A DNA stretch of 64,000 nucleotides from Branchiostoma floridae (taxonomy: Eukaryota > Chordata > Leptocardii > Amphioxiformes > Branchiostomatidae): the NCBI RefSeq assembly GCF_000003815.2, contig NC_049996.1:16532930-16596929 (forward strand), in the 5' to 3' direction. The notes beneath the pieces were generated by a model, which searched no databases, was not told the DNA's origin, and saw only the letters and a program-made list of their open reading frames with translations. The position numbers and the translations under genes are program-made. Positions 21,991 through 34,640 of the stretch are shown here, one piece after another. Within the stretch, counting starts at the first letter, position 1; each line of letters opens with the position of its first letter.

Positions 21991-24900
21991 CCCTTGTGGA
22001 AGCTGGCCACACTGGAGCCCTGCAGTTTTGTGCCGTTGTTGACAAACAGCTCGGTGATGTCCGGACCCCTCACTGCATTTTTAATTCGCAAAACCTGCAG
22101 GCAAGCAGAAAAAGAAATACTATTCATACATCAAGTTATGGTTTAGATATTGGGTGGGCCGACTACTCTCTCTCTTTGCAGCCAGGGGCTGATCAATGAT
22201 CAATGTTCAGAGCAGATTGTAATCTTTGTCTGTAAATATCTAAAGAGTCAGAATTAGTGACTAAACAGAAAGGATTTGGCAGTACAATGAATCACACTCA
22301 GGGGTCCCATGGATTGTAGTGAATAATGGATGTAATTAAATGACCTGTGCCCCAAGTGGGTCCTATGGGTTTTAGTGAATCCTGAGCCCGGGTGGGTTGT
22401 ACAGATTGTAGTGAACCATGGGTGTACTACTGGCAACCTGTGACCTGGGTGGGTCTCATAGGCAGTAGCAAGTCATGGGTGAGCTCCATGGGTTGTAGTG
22501 AATCATGGGTGTACTAACCTGTGCCCCGGGTGGGTCCCATGGGTCATAGTGTATCAGGGGTGTTTTTCCGATGACTGGGTGCAGGCCGATGTACAGGTCC
22601 CCAGTCTGAGGGTCCACCTCTATGTTATCCACAAAACTGTGCAGAGGCAGCGACTGGGAAAACAAAGGTCATGGGTTGAAGGCCAAGGTTCAACTCAATT
22701 ACAAGGAGAATGTATTGAATGATGTGGGGCAAACTGTATTGCTCATACACAATCCTTCATATTGGTTGTATGATTGCTATTAAGTTTGAACAAATCTTTA
22801 CTACCCTCTATGACATTTTACTATCTGACCTTGACCCCACTGACCTCTATCTGACCTCTACTGACCTCTATCTGCTCCAGACTGTTGTTTGCGAATCTCC
22901 TGAAGATGCGCAGCTCTTCTGTGAAGCCTGCTCCGACATAGAGGTACCTGGAAAGGTGACACACAAACAGGTATGTAACCTTGATAAGATTAGAACATAC
23001 TGATTTAGTTTCATACTTCATTGACATTTTTGGCACACAATCAGCAAAATCTTCCACATGCTGAAGGTGACTACCTAAGCGAGAGACCTTCAGAAGATCG
23101 ATAGCCTACCATGGACCCAATGTCTGGAACAACCTACCACCAGACACATGGAGGGACTTTTGAAGTAAAAGAAATGACCAAAACGACCGGGCACGGACTA
23201 TGAACGCTGAGCTTTTGCTCTACCATGTATACACTCTCTGTCTTCATGTCTACCTTGTCCCCCCAACGACCCGGAGGTCAAGGGACTAGGTAGGTAGGTA
23301 GGTAGGTATACATGTATGTATTGTACCATGTACATGTAGTGCTATATGTTGATAGATTTATTAGGACTCAATGTAATCTGTGCCTCTCTTATATTTTATC
23401 TGACCCTGACCTCCCTCATGACCTCAATGAAAAGCAGCCTGCAGGCCAATTTGAGCTTCTCATGAATAAACAAAGGTTCAAACAAACAAATCAACAGAAG
23501 ATTAAACCAACCTCCTGTCTGGGGACATGTTAACTCCGTTCGGGAACACAAGACCCTCCGCGACTGGCCGCGCCTGCGTGCCGTTGTAGAACACGACATT
23601 TCCAAATGGCAGGAGGAGATACGTCTCTAGTTTCCGTGCGAGTGTCGACCCTCTCGCGCCGTGCGAGACATCGTTTGTGAGGTAGAAGGAGTCCGGACCC
23701 AGCGCTAACAAGTCATTACCACTGGAGGGGATAGAGTTTGGTTTTAATGCGCAGTTAGATGAAAAAGGCTTTCTACATACATTTACAAAAATGGAGATGG
23801 GCACCACCCCTATGTATCTGATACACTGTAACTTTTAATATATATGCAATGAATTACAAGCATATTTACACTGGTGCTTCCTATTTATACCAATGCTGAC
23901 TTATTCACCTAGACAAATCCATTACTGAATAACAACACGTATGTAGGCATGCAATGTATACAGTGACATCTAAAAACAAAACATTGACTCTTCCTTATAC
24001 CATTTCAACCCGGCACCTTGTCTGTTTTGTTTTCTGTTGCTTAAAAAAAACTTAAGTGAAAAACATATCAAAGTACAACACACCTGTACTGAATTGTTCG
24101 TACATACCTGTATATAAGCTCGTCCCTGATGGTCTCCTGGTGTTCCAGTGTTTCCGTGGCAACGTCGTACGTAAACACCTCCACCTGGTCCTTCCTCCTC
24201 TGGTGGCTGATCACCAGGACACTGATCCTTCCTAGGTAAACAAACAAACAAAGTTGTAAACAACAGCAAGCAACTTGGGCTTGTTCTCTTATGGCAATGT
24301 TGATGTTCTAACAGAAGCATGCATTGCTTGGCACCTTACACACACTTGAAGGTGTGCACTCTAAGCTTGTTGACTTGGAAATTGGAATATAATTAATGAA
24401 TCAAGATTTTGAGCTTGAACCCTTGCAGACCGGCCCCCGAAAGCCATGCCCTTGGGAAAGGCACTTTTTTTTACACACAGGCAAACATGAGTACCAAGCT
24501 TTGGTTTATTGGAACATTGTCTTGGATGGGAGGCCCCAGTTATGAGGAGAGCCATACCTAAAGTACATTAAAGACATCATCATACTTATCAATAAGAGTG
24601 GGGGTTCTCCCCGGTGTGGTTACTGCACTGCAGTTCCTGTGTGTCCTGCTGGAGGGGGTTAAGTCTCTAACTGCCTTGTTCTTACCCGAGAGTGGATCGG
24701 TCCACACGCTGAGTCCGTGGGGGTTGAAGTTCTCCCGGTCAAACTCCTCGCTGAAGTTCAGCTCCTTCACACCGCTCTCAGGGTCACTATAGTTAAAGGT
24801 CAGGATGCGACCTCTGACTTCTGACCTGCCGTGAGGGAACCCTGGGAGCCAGAGGCCCTGCGGGAGGGAAATATGTCACCTAAGCCAATCAGCACTCTAC

Positions 24901-26480
24901 ACTAAGTCAAGAAAGGAATTGTCCACATACTTCATGTCTATTAGACTTGATAGGCTTACTTTGCTTTATGCCAAAGTCAGGTGCTAATCAAGCTATGTGT
25001 AGAATGGCAGGAGAGGTCCTGCTTTGGGAACCGGGAGAGCCGCGCAGGCGTGGCTGCCCTTCGGTCACACTCAGGAAGCTACTGCTGGAGGACACGGGCT
25101 TGCAGGCCAGCGAGCTCCGTTCGATCATGCTGGACAGGAACATGTGGAGACGATGGTGTCACCTCCCCGAGGATGAACTGAACTGAACTGTAGAATGAGC
25201 TAATTATGTTCTAAGTTAAATTTGATTATAAATCAGCACGTTCACGCTTTTGAGGATGCATTTGCAGTAATTATGGCCAATATGTTAAAGTTGAATACTG
25301 CTGACTTTGGGAACATGTTCACTATTGTCTTCATTTGCATAACAATGTCCATGCATGTTTTGCTTGTGTCTCAGGGCCCTTCACCTTTGACATACCCACA
25401 ATTGCTGTTACTGTAAATGTGCAGTTGGAACTGTGAATGAGCAAATTGCATTTGAAGATGGATTCAGTTTGTCCTTTGTCCTCCAATGAAAGCTCCACTC
25501 ACCGAAGATATAAATGCAAGACCGTTGGGCAGGGTGGTGATGTCCTCAGCTCCGTGTTCTGGAAAATTCATCACTTTATTTGAGCAAGTTCAATTCCAAG
25601 AATGATGTATCAATTGTTGAATTAATAATATAATTAATTCAACTGCTTCCATTACACCAAAACTGTATCTAATTACTAATACAGTATCTAATACATTATC
25701 AAGTGTAAATCTAAATTCATGTATGATGTAGGTGGGTGATACCAACAGCACCAGGAAAGTGGAGAAACGTGCAAAACCCCCATACTTACCCACACCTGGT
25801 ACGACCCGGCATGGCCCGGGTTGATGATTATAGAGCACAGCCTTGTGATAGCCAAGAGTGAACCTGCAATAGGGAAGAGAAAAAAATCAAAGCTTTTCAA
25901 AAATATTGAACACCATAGCTTGTGGTGTGCAGACTTACAATATTCTTAAATCATGTGTACAAATATGATACAACCAATTTTGTGTAAAAGACCAGAATAA
26001 TTTCTCTTCAACTCTAAGATATGCCTGGCTAAAGTGAATGTAACATGACCCGCCCCCGCCATTGTGTGCCTTCAACGTTCAACCTTGGGTTTACAACTTA
26101 GCCAAGAAAATCCGGTTCACTAACTAAAGATAACGTTGCACTGCTGAAAACGTTCGCTTATCATCGCATTTTTTTGATAATTTGTTTTAAAATGATGTGG
26201 ACAAATTCTATAGCACAGGTATAACATCAGTGTGGTCGTCTATACTTCTCTTCTTTTGGCGATGTTTTTTCAACATGCCCCTTTGTAATCATTTGCGACG
26301 TGAGGGGGGGGGGCAGTCTGATTGCTCTACTACCTCGCTTATTTTCCCCCGATCGTCCCGATTTTAGGTCTACAACCCCCCAATAGTGTGCCGCCCAACT
26401 TACCATAGCTTGATGAGGTGCTGTAAGACTCCCCAGGCCAGAAACACGATCACGATCCACCTCATGTACACAGGCACCAT
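21930..26480 (-). CDS. PON: Serum paraoxonase/arylesterase-like protein (PON family)
   Basis: Nine exons run 26480-26404, 25863-25790, 25558-25503, 24857-24686, 24231-24108, 23721-23512, 22947-22866, 22653-22519 and 22094-21930 (TAG). They join in frame to 364 residues, close to the family's roughly 355. The N-terminus MVPVYMRWIVIVFLAWG is a hydrophobic retained signal or anchor, as in PONs. The calcium-site and active-site residues of the six-bladed propeller are all recognisable: E-D in AEDITTLPNG, the His in FNPHGLS, Asn in SGNDLLALG, N-D in LTNDVSH, Asn in FPNGVNMSPD and D-N in VDNIEVDP. These enzymes are calcium-dependent lactonases and esterases, secreted or membrane-anchored. The C-terminus (GSSVASFHKGALLIGSVF) matches the PON end. 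Two exon ends have been amplified as tandem repeats in the adjoining DNA. Which vertebrate PON is closest cannot be told from this. Confidence 0.93.
22290..22545. repeat. Degenerate repeat of a paraoxonase exon end in the adjoining intron
   Basis: About five copies of a 40-80 bp unit (GGGTGGGTCCCATGGGT then TAGTGAATCATGGGTGTAC) precede and overlap the end of exon 22653-22519. On the minus strand the unit encodes the exon's last residues (IHYDPWDPPG) and its GTTAGTAC donor; intron copies are corrupted. Confidence 0.75.
22824..22872. repeat. Short tandem copies of a paraoxonase splice donor
   Basis: On the minus strand ATAGAGGTCAG-type words repeat four times. The first supplies the exon end (..QIE) and its GTCAGT donor at 22866/22865, and the rest lie in the intron. 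Neighbouring donors are possible alternative splice sites. Confidence 0.55.
24947..25190 (+). mobile_element. LINE 3' end fragment in a paraoxonase intron
   Basis: The frame at 24947-25186 ends with RKLLLEDTGLQASELRSIM and then LDRNMWRR. This tryptophan- and arginine-rich pattern resembles the C-terminal tail of non-LTR retrotransposon ORF2 proteins. It lies antisense to the gene, between exons 24857 and 25503, and no reverse transcriptase core is present nearby. Assignment to a LINE clade is not possible. Confidence 0.5.
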
Positions 26481-28084
26481 CTTAGCTTTGTTGTGGTGGA
26501 GAGGTCAGAGGTCAACAGAAGGGCAGCAGAATACGCTTGCAGTTCTTTTTCACTTAGCGATACTCTTTGAAGGGCTGAAGTAGCATAGCAAACTATTCTG
26601 TGTGAAGAGTGTGGTTTGTATCATTATCTCTTTATTCTTTTGTTCTCTGGAGGAATACTTGACTATGACAGCCGATTATATTTGTTGCTTGTGACCGCTG
26701 TCGCCCTCATCACTAAATGGGTATGACCCTAGTGCTGAAAGGACCATCCGATGAAACTCGAAAGTCAGAGGTGCCGAGTTTGGGTCTGTACACGCTCGTT
26801 GAAGGGAGACAGCAACGGCTGTACTATAACTTTATCACTAATGTCTAAAATAGGCAAGTCTTCTTGTTGGCATGTATGTATACATGTGTCTGAGAGAGAG
26901 AAAAGGGGAGGGAGAGACGGGGAGAGAGAGAGAGAGAGAGAGCAAGTCACAAGTCTGTTTGTTTGTTTGTTTATTTTGAAACACCTGGGTAGCCTATTCA
27001 GTGCCAATACACTGGTTTTCGATAGGGCCCAGTTTCACATATACATACATGGAAATAAAAACAACTTACAGAGAGAAAAGTAGACATACACGTCGGAACA
27101 TATAAGTACAACTGAAACATGAAAGACAGATAACATCTATTATCATAATACCGGTACGTTTACGACGATTTCTCTAGCCATACTGATTTGACAAATTGTC
27201 AACGCATCATTTTCTCAAGTTACATGTTGCTGTTATAGGTTACCCTTGCCACTTCTTCTGTGTAACTTTTCTCCCACTCTTGTCCTGCTAAAAGCGTAAT
27301 ATTGTAATTGTAACACGCCGCGGAATTACACGGCGAACGGGCGCGTGGTTGGGAGGGGGTAAAAATACCGGTAGGAAGAAACACGGCACAATTAACTGTC
27401 GTTATGTACCTTTATACATCCCCTGATGTTCCTTCCTTTTCTGTTCGTAAATGCATAAAACATAAACCTGCATGAGCATACAAAATGTCATGAGAAAACG
27501 GACGTATACTGTCAAGAATTTTCATTTAACTCCTGTCCGTCACAACCGCTATGACGTAACACTTCACTGCTAGCGTAGATATAAAAATGGCGGGAAAATG
27601 GCTGCGTACGTTCAATTTTGCCCATTCAGTAGTAGATCCGGGCTATTATGCAACGGTTCTTCACACTTAAAACGAGTTGTAGGTCACCAACAGAAATCCA
27701 AGATTGNNNNNNNNNNNNNNNNNNNNNNNNNNNNNNNNNNNNNNNNNNNNNNNNNNNNNNNNNNNNNNNNNNNNNNNNNNNNNNNNNNNNNNNNNNNNNN
27801 NNNNNNNNNNNNNNNNNNNNNNNNNNNNNNNNNNNNNNNNNNNNNNNNNNNNNNNNNNNNNNNNNNNNNNNNNNNNNNNNNNNNNNNNNNNNNNNNNNNN
27901 NNNNNNNNNNNNNNNNNNNNNNNNNNNNNNNNNNNNNNNNNNNNNNNNNNNNNNNNNNCAGTATTTTTAATCTACCGGTATAAGTCTTACTACCGGTATT
28001 ATGCCAATGCATGTTAAATCAAAATCATAATCCGAACCAAGGTCAACAGTGTAGGAGGTCAGAGGTCACTACTCAGTACTGAGA
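26481..28084. other. Intergenic region upstream of the paraoxonase gene, including a 252-N gap (27707-27958)
   Basis: No gene is recognised. Sequence just before the gap (27588-27680) has a TATAAAAATGGCGGG context and an open frame starting MAGKWLRTFNFAH, but this ends at a stop after 27 codons and no splice donor is clear. The N run at 27707-27958 is an assembly gap, and ORFs that cross it are artefacts. Confidence 0.5.
26888..26943. repeat. (GA)n microsatellite
   Basis: An imperfect GAGA tract ends in a clean (GA)n run at 26922-26942. It is followed at 26957-26973 by a short (TTTG)n run. Confidence 0.9.
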
Positions 28085-28730
28085 CTATGTTAGGTCTTTC
28101 AAAGCTGACTTAAATGAATTCAGGGTTGGAACTTGCTTAATGTAGGCTGGTAATGAATTAAAGTGTTTAGCACCTCTGTAGGCAAATGTACGCTGTCCAG
28201 TTGTGGTCTTGAAAAAGGGTTTGTATAGAAGTGATGTCTGTCTGGTTTGGTAATTGTGTAAGTTGTGGCTGTGAGAGAAGATGGATGATAGGTATGTTGG
28301 TGCTAGCCCATTGATACACTTGTAAACCATAATGCACACATGATCCCGCCTTCTCCCTGCGAGGTACTGCCAGCTGAGCTTCTCATGAAGGTTGAGGACA
28401 CTGCTGGACTGTAGGTTGAGTTGTAGAACTACCCTGGCAGCCCGGTTCTGTAGCACTTGGAGTTGTTGTTGTCCCCCCACTCCGCAGCTATCCCACACGG
28501 TGTCACAGTAATCCAGAAGGGGGAGTACCATTGCTTTATACAACATGTCAGCTATATTTACAGTGAAGCAAGGTCTAAGACGTCTGAGTAAACCTACTCG
28601 TTGGGTTACATTTGAGCAGAGTTTGTCAACATTGTCAACAATTTGTCATCAAGAATAAGCCCTAGGTATTTAAATGAAACCACTCTTTCTATTGACTCTA
28701 GTCCAATGTCTGTGTGTGCGTGTGCTTAAA
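28085..28730 (-). mobile_element. Truncated non-LTR retrotransposon (LINE, reverse transcriptase C-terminus)
   Basis: The minus-strand frame 28546-28085 reads MLYKAMVLPLLDYCDTVWDS, then LQVLQNRAARVV and FAYRGAKHFNSLP, ending in a stop. This is the thumb and C-terminal region typical of CR1/L2/jockey-type LINE ORF2. Continuing upstream in other frames, VSFKYLGLILDDKL and LCSNVTQRVGLLRRLRPC are recognisable to about 28730. There is a frameshift between them near 28630, so the copy is dead. No endonuclease or catalytic YxDD region is present; the element is 5'-truncated. Confidence 0.85.
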
Positions 28731-30261
28731 CAATTCGTGATGTACGAATACAGCATTTTCACGTATCCTGAGTGCTGCTATCCTTGTCTGTAAGGATTTC
28801 AAAGCAGTATGGGTAAATGGGTGAGGTGTGCCAACTCTAATCGCCTTGTTTTTCAACTCTGCCCATCTTAATATCGATTCCTCCGTATCCAGTATCTCAT
28901 TCTATTCTGCTCCTTTCAAACACCTCCACCCCCTTAGGTTTACGCCCACCCCTGCGGATACTAGTAAACTCATCTCTGTGGTTTACCCCATCCACCCACG
29001 GTTTCCTTAGTATGCACTATCATCAACAGAACACCAGAGAGAGAGTCAGAGCCGGGTTAGTTAACAAAAGTTTAATGAAATCACACGCGTTATCTGGCCA
29101 GATAACTACGGCGTAACATAGCAACCCAGTTTAGTTATCGAAACCATCCAGTTTAGTTAACAAAACCATTCAATTCTCTCCACACGGACGCAACCATGTT
29201 CTATCTAGGGGGAGGGGGGCTAAAACATGACACACAAATGTACAAAAAAGGGTCTTCAGAATAATATGGGGATATTTGGGTCCCATGGATAGTTCTTAGG
29301 TCCACAGACCTTTGTTTTTCGTAGATACATTGCCATACTTTATACTTTACTAATACCAAATTTATCAGCGCGCTAAGCTTCGAAAAAGCGGGAAAGGCGG
29401 GGATTCCGTAAACGTGGCTCTTTTGAAAAAAATCTTTTTTACGGTTTGTCATTTCACGAACCGTCACCAAACGAAACGTCACATAACCGGACGTAACGTC
29501 ACTGAACAGGATGTGACATCACGAAACAGGACGTGACGCAAAACGCGCCATATTTTCGGAGTCACCCACCGATACAAACACTAAAGCAAGTAAAGACAAT
29601 AAGCTATCTAGCCGAGTGCTTCGCGATATGTGTGCTGGTTTAAATACTGACATATCAATGATCGTAGCCCTTCAGCGAAAGGTGTTTGTCATTTTTAAAT
29701 TATTTCTAGAATGTCCAAAAGTCTAGTATTTCCATGAATCGTTGGATTGGAACTACCAACATGGCAATCTGGTGTGAAACAGAGCGGAGACCAAATTCCG
29801 CAGGAGTGTCGATGGGAAACCACTCTACAAATAGTTGATTTTTTTTTCCTTTTTACAAAATAAAGCAACGTTTTGTAGACCGAGAATAGCTGCAATGTTT
29901 TGATCTCAGCGAGATTTCAACATCCATGACAGTGTTTTGGTTCCAATACAACGATTTCGAAGCACTCTTTATCGATTTACATAAACTCTTAACTCTATAA
30001 AAGGCACAATTTGCGGTGTTACATGTGGCTTTAATACGACAATACATGAATTGAAAGTTTGTTTATTTTTTTCTCTTTACATTGTCTTGGCATGTACAGC
30101 AACCGTCCTTCTGACACTGTTTGTATTTCTTATTTTTGACAGTTATTTTGAAATCTTTGATTGACACCCGTCTTCTACTCTCTGTACCGCTCTAAGTCTA
30201 TGTCTGGGTGCAGCGGATGTGACGTCCCCTCTCCACCGGACATGACGTTACCGTCACGTGG
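28731..30261. other. Intergenic, no gene seen
   Basis: This is the 3' flank of the CAVPT-like gene on the minus strand. It includes a cluster of CGTCAC / GTGACG half-site words at about 29458-29545 and AT-rich sequence. No coding exon is recognised. Confidence 0.45.
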
Positions 30262-33200
30262 TTACTTGACAGAGACTGCGCAGAAGGTCCTATCCTTGCC
30301 CATGTCGTTCTCGACCTCGATCTCGTATTTTCCCGCGTCTTCTTCTGTTGCATTTTGGATCCTAAACAAACAAAAAGATAAACAAAATATGAAAAATAAA
30401 CATATCGTCATCTGACTGTCACGCAACGACCTAATTTATTGATTTCACATTTCTTCCACCATGTTGGTTGTTAGATCCAACATGGCGACGTGTCGATGGA
30501 AAATACATCGATTGAAAGAAATAAATTATTCATAACCAGGGAATCTTTGAATATACCGAGGAAAGAAACAAAATTGTCGGTGGAAAAAAGTTTTAAAAGA
30601 TCGATGTGACCGCATCTCAGAACTGTGAACAGCGACACCTGTCCTGCAGTACAATGTGAACCGGTCAGAACTGCCCTGAAGTAGGTGGCAGACGGTCACC
30701 GAAACATGGTACGGATAAAACAATGGTTGTGTAAAATAGTCTCTTTATTCATCCAAAATTTGTGCCCGTTAATGAAATTTGCCTACACTTGGTACAACCG
30801 TTCATCAGCCATTAACCCAACAACATGGCGGACACAAAGTACCCCAGTGCAGTGAGGCACAATACCTTAGGATGGAGTACGTGTCCGTGTCCTCGTAGCT
30901 GTAACGTCCGCCCTCGTTGATCTCCTTCTTCTTATGCTTCCAGATGACGTCAGCTTCCGGGTCACCCTCGATCTCCACCTGGGGTCAAGTCAAGGAACGG
31001 TTAGCCAATCAGCGCTCGAGTTTCAGGATGCATCATTGATTTGGAGAATTTAACTTTTAAAGAGAGTACAGTAACACAGGTACCAAAACATTGCAAGAAG
31101 AGCTTTCAATGATGATTCGTCCCAAAATTCAGTCACTTTAATTCCAAATAGACAAATAGTGGTACATGTAGCGTTACTACCATTCAAATATTCCTATAAG
31201 CTTATGAAGGTCTCTATAAATGCCAGAGGCACCGTCAGAAAGTCAATCATAGTCCCTGTAGAGGGAACCTGTACCTACCCGCATGGTGATGGTATCTCCC
31301 TTCTTAGCCGTGACGTTCTCTGGCGGCTTCGTGACCTTGGCTGGAACTGAAATACATTTATGGAAAGGTCAGAAGGGCTTGTCCCGAATCATACAAATTC
31401 CTCAATGGATTGTGTTGGAATTTTATGCACGGACCGCTATATATAATTACCAACAACAATCTGTTCCTTTTATCACATACAGTTGTCATGAATGAAGTTA
31501 AATGTTTTGATCGATCGATTGATTGATTGATGACTCACTATCGACGATGAGCCGTGCGGAGTCGAACGCCTCCCCGTGGCTGTTGTTGGCTTTGCAGGTG
31601 TACTGCCCCACGTCCTCCCGGTCCACGTTCTGGATCGTCAGCGTCGTGCCGTCTGAAAAAAAAGCGCGGGAAAAGTTAGGATCGTCCTGTCTACAGAAGC
31701 ACGGGAAAAGTTTGTGGAAAAAGTGGGAAAAGAGTTGTGGCAAAAAAGACGTTTTACGGTGGGAATCTTGTGATTTCTGCAAAAAGTATGACAAAAAATA
31801 TTTAATTTCACTTGCTGGATCGTCAGCGTCGTGACGTCTACAACAAAAGCGCGGGAAAAATTAGGATCGTGCGGTGTAATGAAAAAGCGCGGGAACAGTT
31901 TGAGTTGTGTGCGACATCATGGCCAAAAAAAACGTTTGACGATGAGAATTTTGTGATTTCTGTAAAAAGTATGACAGAAAATATTTAATTTCACTACTGC
32001 TTGCTGGATCGTCAGCGTCGTGCCGTCTACAACAAAAGCGCGGAAAACGTTAGGATCGTGCGGTCTACAGAAAAAAGTGTGGGAAAAGTTAGTGTCGAGT
32101 GCGACATCATTGTAAAAGACGTTTTACAGGTTGGATTTTGTGATTTACCACAGAAAAAATTATCTAATTTATCAACCGCATGCGATATTCTGATAATTTC
32201 AGTTTGATATTTGTTTTAATACAGTTTTTTGTTTGTACGTACCCTTGCTGTCGAATCCGATCTGATATTTGGGTCCCTCCTTGATGAGCTCTCCGTCCTT
32301 GTACCACGTGATGACGGGGTCGGGGATGCCCCACACGCGGCAGAAGAAGCTGGTGGCGCTGCCCTCGTACCCGAACATGTCCTTCAGCTCCTGGGAACGA
32401 GAATTAAAGATTGCATGGTTTCCATGGCAACACACATGACCTTCAGCTTATGGGAACGAGAATTAAAGATTCCATGGTTTCTATGGCAACACACATGACC
32501 TTCAGCTCATGGGAACGAGAATTAAAGATTCCATGGTTTCTATGGCAACACACGTGACCTTCAGCTACAATAAACAATTGCACGGTTTTCATAGCAACGA
32601 CTAAAACATGTCCATAGACTTCTATGGAAACGAGAATAAAGGTTCAATAGTTTCTATCGCAACAGACATGTCCTTCAGCTCCTATGGATACGAGAACAAA
32701 TGATTCCATGGTTTCCATAGCTACAGACATGACCTTCAGTTACTATGGAAACGAGAAATAAGGTTCAATATAGTTCCCATACCATCAGATATGTTATCAG
32801 CTTATGTGGGTACGAGAATAAACGATTCCGTGGTTTCCATAGCAACAAAAGTGACCTTCAGTTTAAACTTGGACGAGCTCAAAACAAACAGGTCATTCTT
32901 TTGAAGTTGTTCCAAATAAGAGTAATGAATGATAGTGATAACTTTATATAAACTTCAGATAGCCCCCCTGACCTGTGTGAAGCTGGGCAGGGACTTCTCC
33001 ATGAGCTCCTTGCGGGACTTGTGTGACCGGAAGGCCGCCTGGATGCGCGTGGCGGCCCGGACCACGATCGGGTCCTTCACGTCCACACCCTCGAACGGGT
33101 TCTTTTCATCTTCCTTCTTTGCCGCGGGCTGCAGGGGTGGGAGGGGGGCGACATTTGTTAACATCAAAGACACCAAACCCTTTCATGATAACTACATTGT

Positions 33201-33584
33201 CAACATTGTCCTAGCAGTTCCAGTTGGCTGGAAACCTTGGTTCATTTCGTAGCTTTTTTCCCTCATATTCGTATATTAAGTTGTTTTTATATTTACGTAT
33301 TGTCATGTCTTTTTTGTAGCGGTATCAAAATGTGTCTTCACCTTGTAATTTTGACAAGTGTTGACTAAATGTACACAGATGACTCTTTTGAAATATGTAT
33401 ACATGCCGATTTCAAAAGGAAACAGTAGGTCTCAACTTTTGACACAGGGGAAGTCGCAAGAGTTAGTACACCAACAAACACTTCCAAACTACAAGCGGGT
33501 GAGAACGAAGTTTCATTATAAACTTGCGAACGTCACGTTTCACTGTGAAAGGAAAGCATTTCCTTGTCGCACCTGTTTCGGCAT
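30262..33584 (-). CDS. CAVPT-like protein 2: IQ motif plus two Ig domains
   Basis: Seven coding exons run 33584-33573 (MPKQ), 33128-32973, 32390-32243, 31652-31539, 31346-31279, 30978-30866 and 30361-30262 (TAA). They join in frame to 236 residues. Residues about 25-48 hold an IQ motif (ATRIQAAFRSHKSRKE), a calmodulin-type helper-protein binding helix. Two I-set Ig domains follow: Ig1 about 58-143 with FFCRVWGIPDPVITWYKDG and DVGQYTCKANN, and Ig2 with PPENVTAKKGDTITM and DAGKYEIEVEND. It is a tandem paralogue of the protein at 36419-38011, with the same start MPK, the same NPFEGVDVKDP block and the same 100-nt last exon. Here the IQ-Ig1 part is split by three introns and Ig2 by an extra one. 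It is presumably a muscle or cytoskeletal calcium-dependent binding protein. Two of its exon edges are amplified in adjacent introns. Confidence 0.9.
31630..32065. repeat. Three copies of a unit that includes the start of a CAVPT-like exon
   Basis: GGATCGTCAGCGTCGTGCCG begins at 31633, and matching copies begin at about 31818 and 32008, each followed by a TCT, AAAGCGCGGGAAAA and TTAGGATCGT. On the minus strand this is the acceptor and first codons (DGTTLTI) of exon 31652-31539 plus upstream intron. Unit length is about 190 bp. Confidence 0.8.
32376..32862. repeat. About eight copies of a 60-bp unit that includes the start of a CAVPT-like exon
   Basis: CCTTCAGCTC, TGGGAACGAGAATTAAAGAT and TTCCATGGTTTCTATGGCAA recur at about 60-bp steps, drifting with distance from the exon. 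On the minus strand the unit holds the acceptor region and first codons (ELKDM) of exon 32390-32243 together with its upstream intron. Only the exon-proximal copy keeps CCCAG/GAGCTG. Confidence 0.85.
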
Positions 33585-34640
33585 GGTGACTGTTTGTACG
33601 CTGCTGCACTTTCCTCAGTAAGCGGAAGGTGGCGCTGCGATGGTAGCTTCTACGGCCTCTCCTGAGGATAAAGAAAAATTTTAAGTGAATTTGATAGTTT
33701 CCTTCTTCTTTCTTTTCCTTCTATTCGTCTCTTTCTATTTGGTCTGCTACCGAATACGTTAAGAGAGATTCTAACAGAGTGAAATAAGAGTGACGTGAAT
33801 TGACAGAAGACTAAAGAAAGTTGGCAACCTTACCGCAGGTGAGAGGACAGGTGAGTGGAGATGCGCAGGTGAGACAGGTGAGAAGAGATCTTCAGGTGAG
33901 GAAATGGAGTTTGCAAGGAGAAGGCACGAAGACACTGGTGCTGCAGTACTGTAAGTGATCACTAAGGGGCACTGTTGCACCGTGACGAGTGAGTTGACAA
34001 TGGACCATTTGGCCGTTTTGGATTTTATGAAGAAGCTGAAATGTACTCTACACATGCAGTGGTTTACATGTTAGTTACTGGTGCAAAAGCTGTTGCAATG
34101 GCAACATTTATTTTTTGTTGAGAGAAGGTTATGATCAATGTAACCTTCACATTTACTTGTAGATGTTCTCATGTTGAGAGAGAGGTTAAAGGGTTGCACA
34201 TCTCTATTTTGACCAGACAATGTCACTATATTCATCATCAATAAATAGTACCTACTAGACATTTTCTGCAAGGATCGCTTTACATTGTGTTCAGCATAAA
34301 GAATTTTGGCCAGTAAAACATTGCATTTTCACGAAAAAGGTTACTGTTATCTCACGATAATGTCAGAAGCTACATGTTACGTTACATCACTTTGACTAAT
34401 CTCGAACCCAGGGCATGTTGGATAAGTGAGGGGATGACACTGGGCACGAGATGGAATTTGCCATGGCTAACGTTACTTCAAGAATGCTACCCAAAAGAGC
34501 ATCAATGCAAACGAATCAAATAAAGTCGCCTCCTTTCATGCTCTCCTTCTGTCCCTTCAAGTTTATTTTTACCCGAGAATGAAACATTACCGCTACTTCC
34601 CATCATGCTTTGCCCTTGACCTTACCCCGCCAATTTCAAA
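33585..34640. other. Intergenic sequence upstream of the CAVPT-like gene 2
   Basis: No gene is recognised. On the minus strand this is the upstream region of the gene starting at 33584. A run of CAGGTGAG-type words (CAGGTGAGAGGACAGGTGAG, 33837 onward) provides several CANNTG E-box motifs, which would suit a muscle gene but are also simple repeats. Confidence 0.4.

Noticed and set aside
27588-27690. Possible first exon MAGKWLRTFNFAH near a TATA-like run
   Set aside because: It terminates after 27 codons without a clear donor, and the adjacent assembly gap prevents testing.
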